A stretch of DNA of 5,233 nucleotides from an uncultured Roseburia sp. (lineage in GTDB: Bacteria; Bacillota; Clostridia; Lachnospirales; Lachnospiraceae): contig CANDFU010000157.1 of assembly GCA_947384095.1 (NCBI GenBank), positions 1 to 5,233 on the forward strand. The letters are read 5' to 3'. The number at the start of each line of letters is the position of its first letter. The stretch's first letter is position 1. The position numbers and the translations under genes are program-made. Below are positions 5,189 through 5,233 of this stretch, one piece after another. Below the pieces are notes generated by a model. That model saw only the letters and a list, made by a program, of their open reading frames with translations. It was not told the origin of the DNA and made no database searches.

Positions 5189-5233
5189 AGATCGGAAGAG
5201 CACACGTCTGAACTCCAGTCACCTCTCGTCATC
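5189..5233 (+). other. Illumina TruSeq adapter read-through (not genomic)
   Basis: From 5189 the sequence starts AGATCGGAAGAGC and continues as the known 34-base TruSeq read-1 adapter to 5222. Then comes the 8-base index CTCTCGTC (5223-5230) and ATC, the first three bases of the next fixed adapter part. It interrupts the DAHP synthase frame exactly at its start. This is leftover library sequence at the contig end and should be trimmed; biological sequence ends at about 5188. Confidence 0.97.

Noticed and set aside
5189..5233. Novel terminal sequence, attachment site or end of a mobile element
   Set aside because: It matches a known library adapter plus index base for base.

Overview
The window looks like chromosomal DNA from an anaerobic Firmicute, most likely a Clostridia/Lachnospiraceae-type gut bacterium. 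This rests on the roughly even base composition, strong GGAGG-type ribosome binding sites, consensus sigma-A promoters, and the types of protein encoded. No marker in the window fixes the genus. All seven supported genes lie on the minus strand, so transcription runs from high to low coordinates. There are no RNA genes, CRISPR arrays, insertion sequences or phage genes.

From right to left (the direction of transcription): the last 45 bases (5189-5233) are not genomic. They match an Illumina TruSeq read-through adapter with an 8-base index. Just inside is the C-terminal end of a class I DAHP synthase (aromatic amino acid pathway), cut by the contig end. Twenty bases after its stop comes an OmpR/BceR-type response regulator, then a small four-helix DUF2871-like membrane protein, then a two-helix intramembrane-sensing histidine kinase of the BceS/GraS type. 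Regulator and kinase are thus one two-component system with a membrane protein gene between them. The BceAB-type ABC transporter usually found with such systems is not in the window.

Next is a self-contained efflux cassette: a MarR-family repressor whose stop codon overlaps the start of a MATE multidrug efflux pump, similar in layout to mepRA. Its promoter is a perfect TTGACA-17-TATAAT with an identical 12-bp palindrome in the spacer and again just past the predicted transcription start. The two lie in a perfect 18-bp inverted repeat. This is a clear autoregulatory operator.

After the pump, a second good promoter (TTGAAA-17-TATAAT) drives a 77-codon gene of unknown function, followed 13 bases later by the N-terminal part of a glycoside hydrolase family 31 enzyme that runs off the left end. 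The window therefore joins end-of-operon aromatic biosynthesis, envelope-stress/drug sensing, drug efflux and the start of a sugar-cleaving operon.
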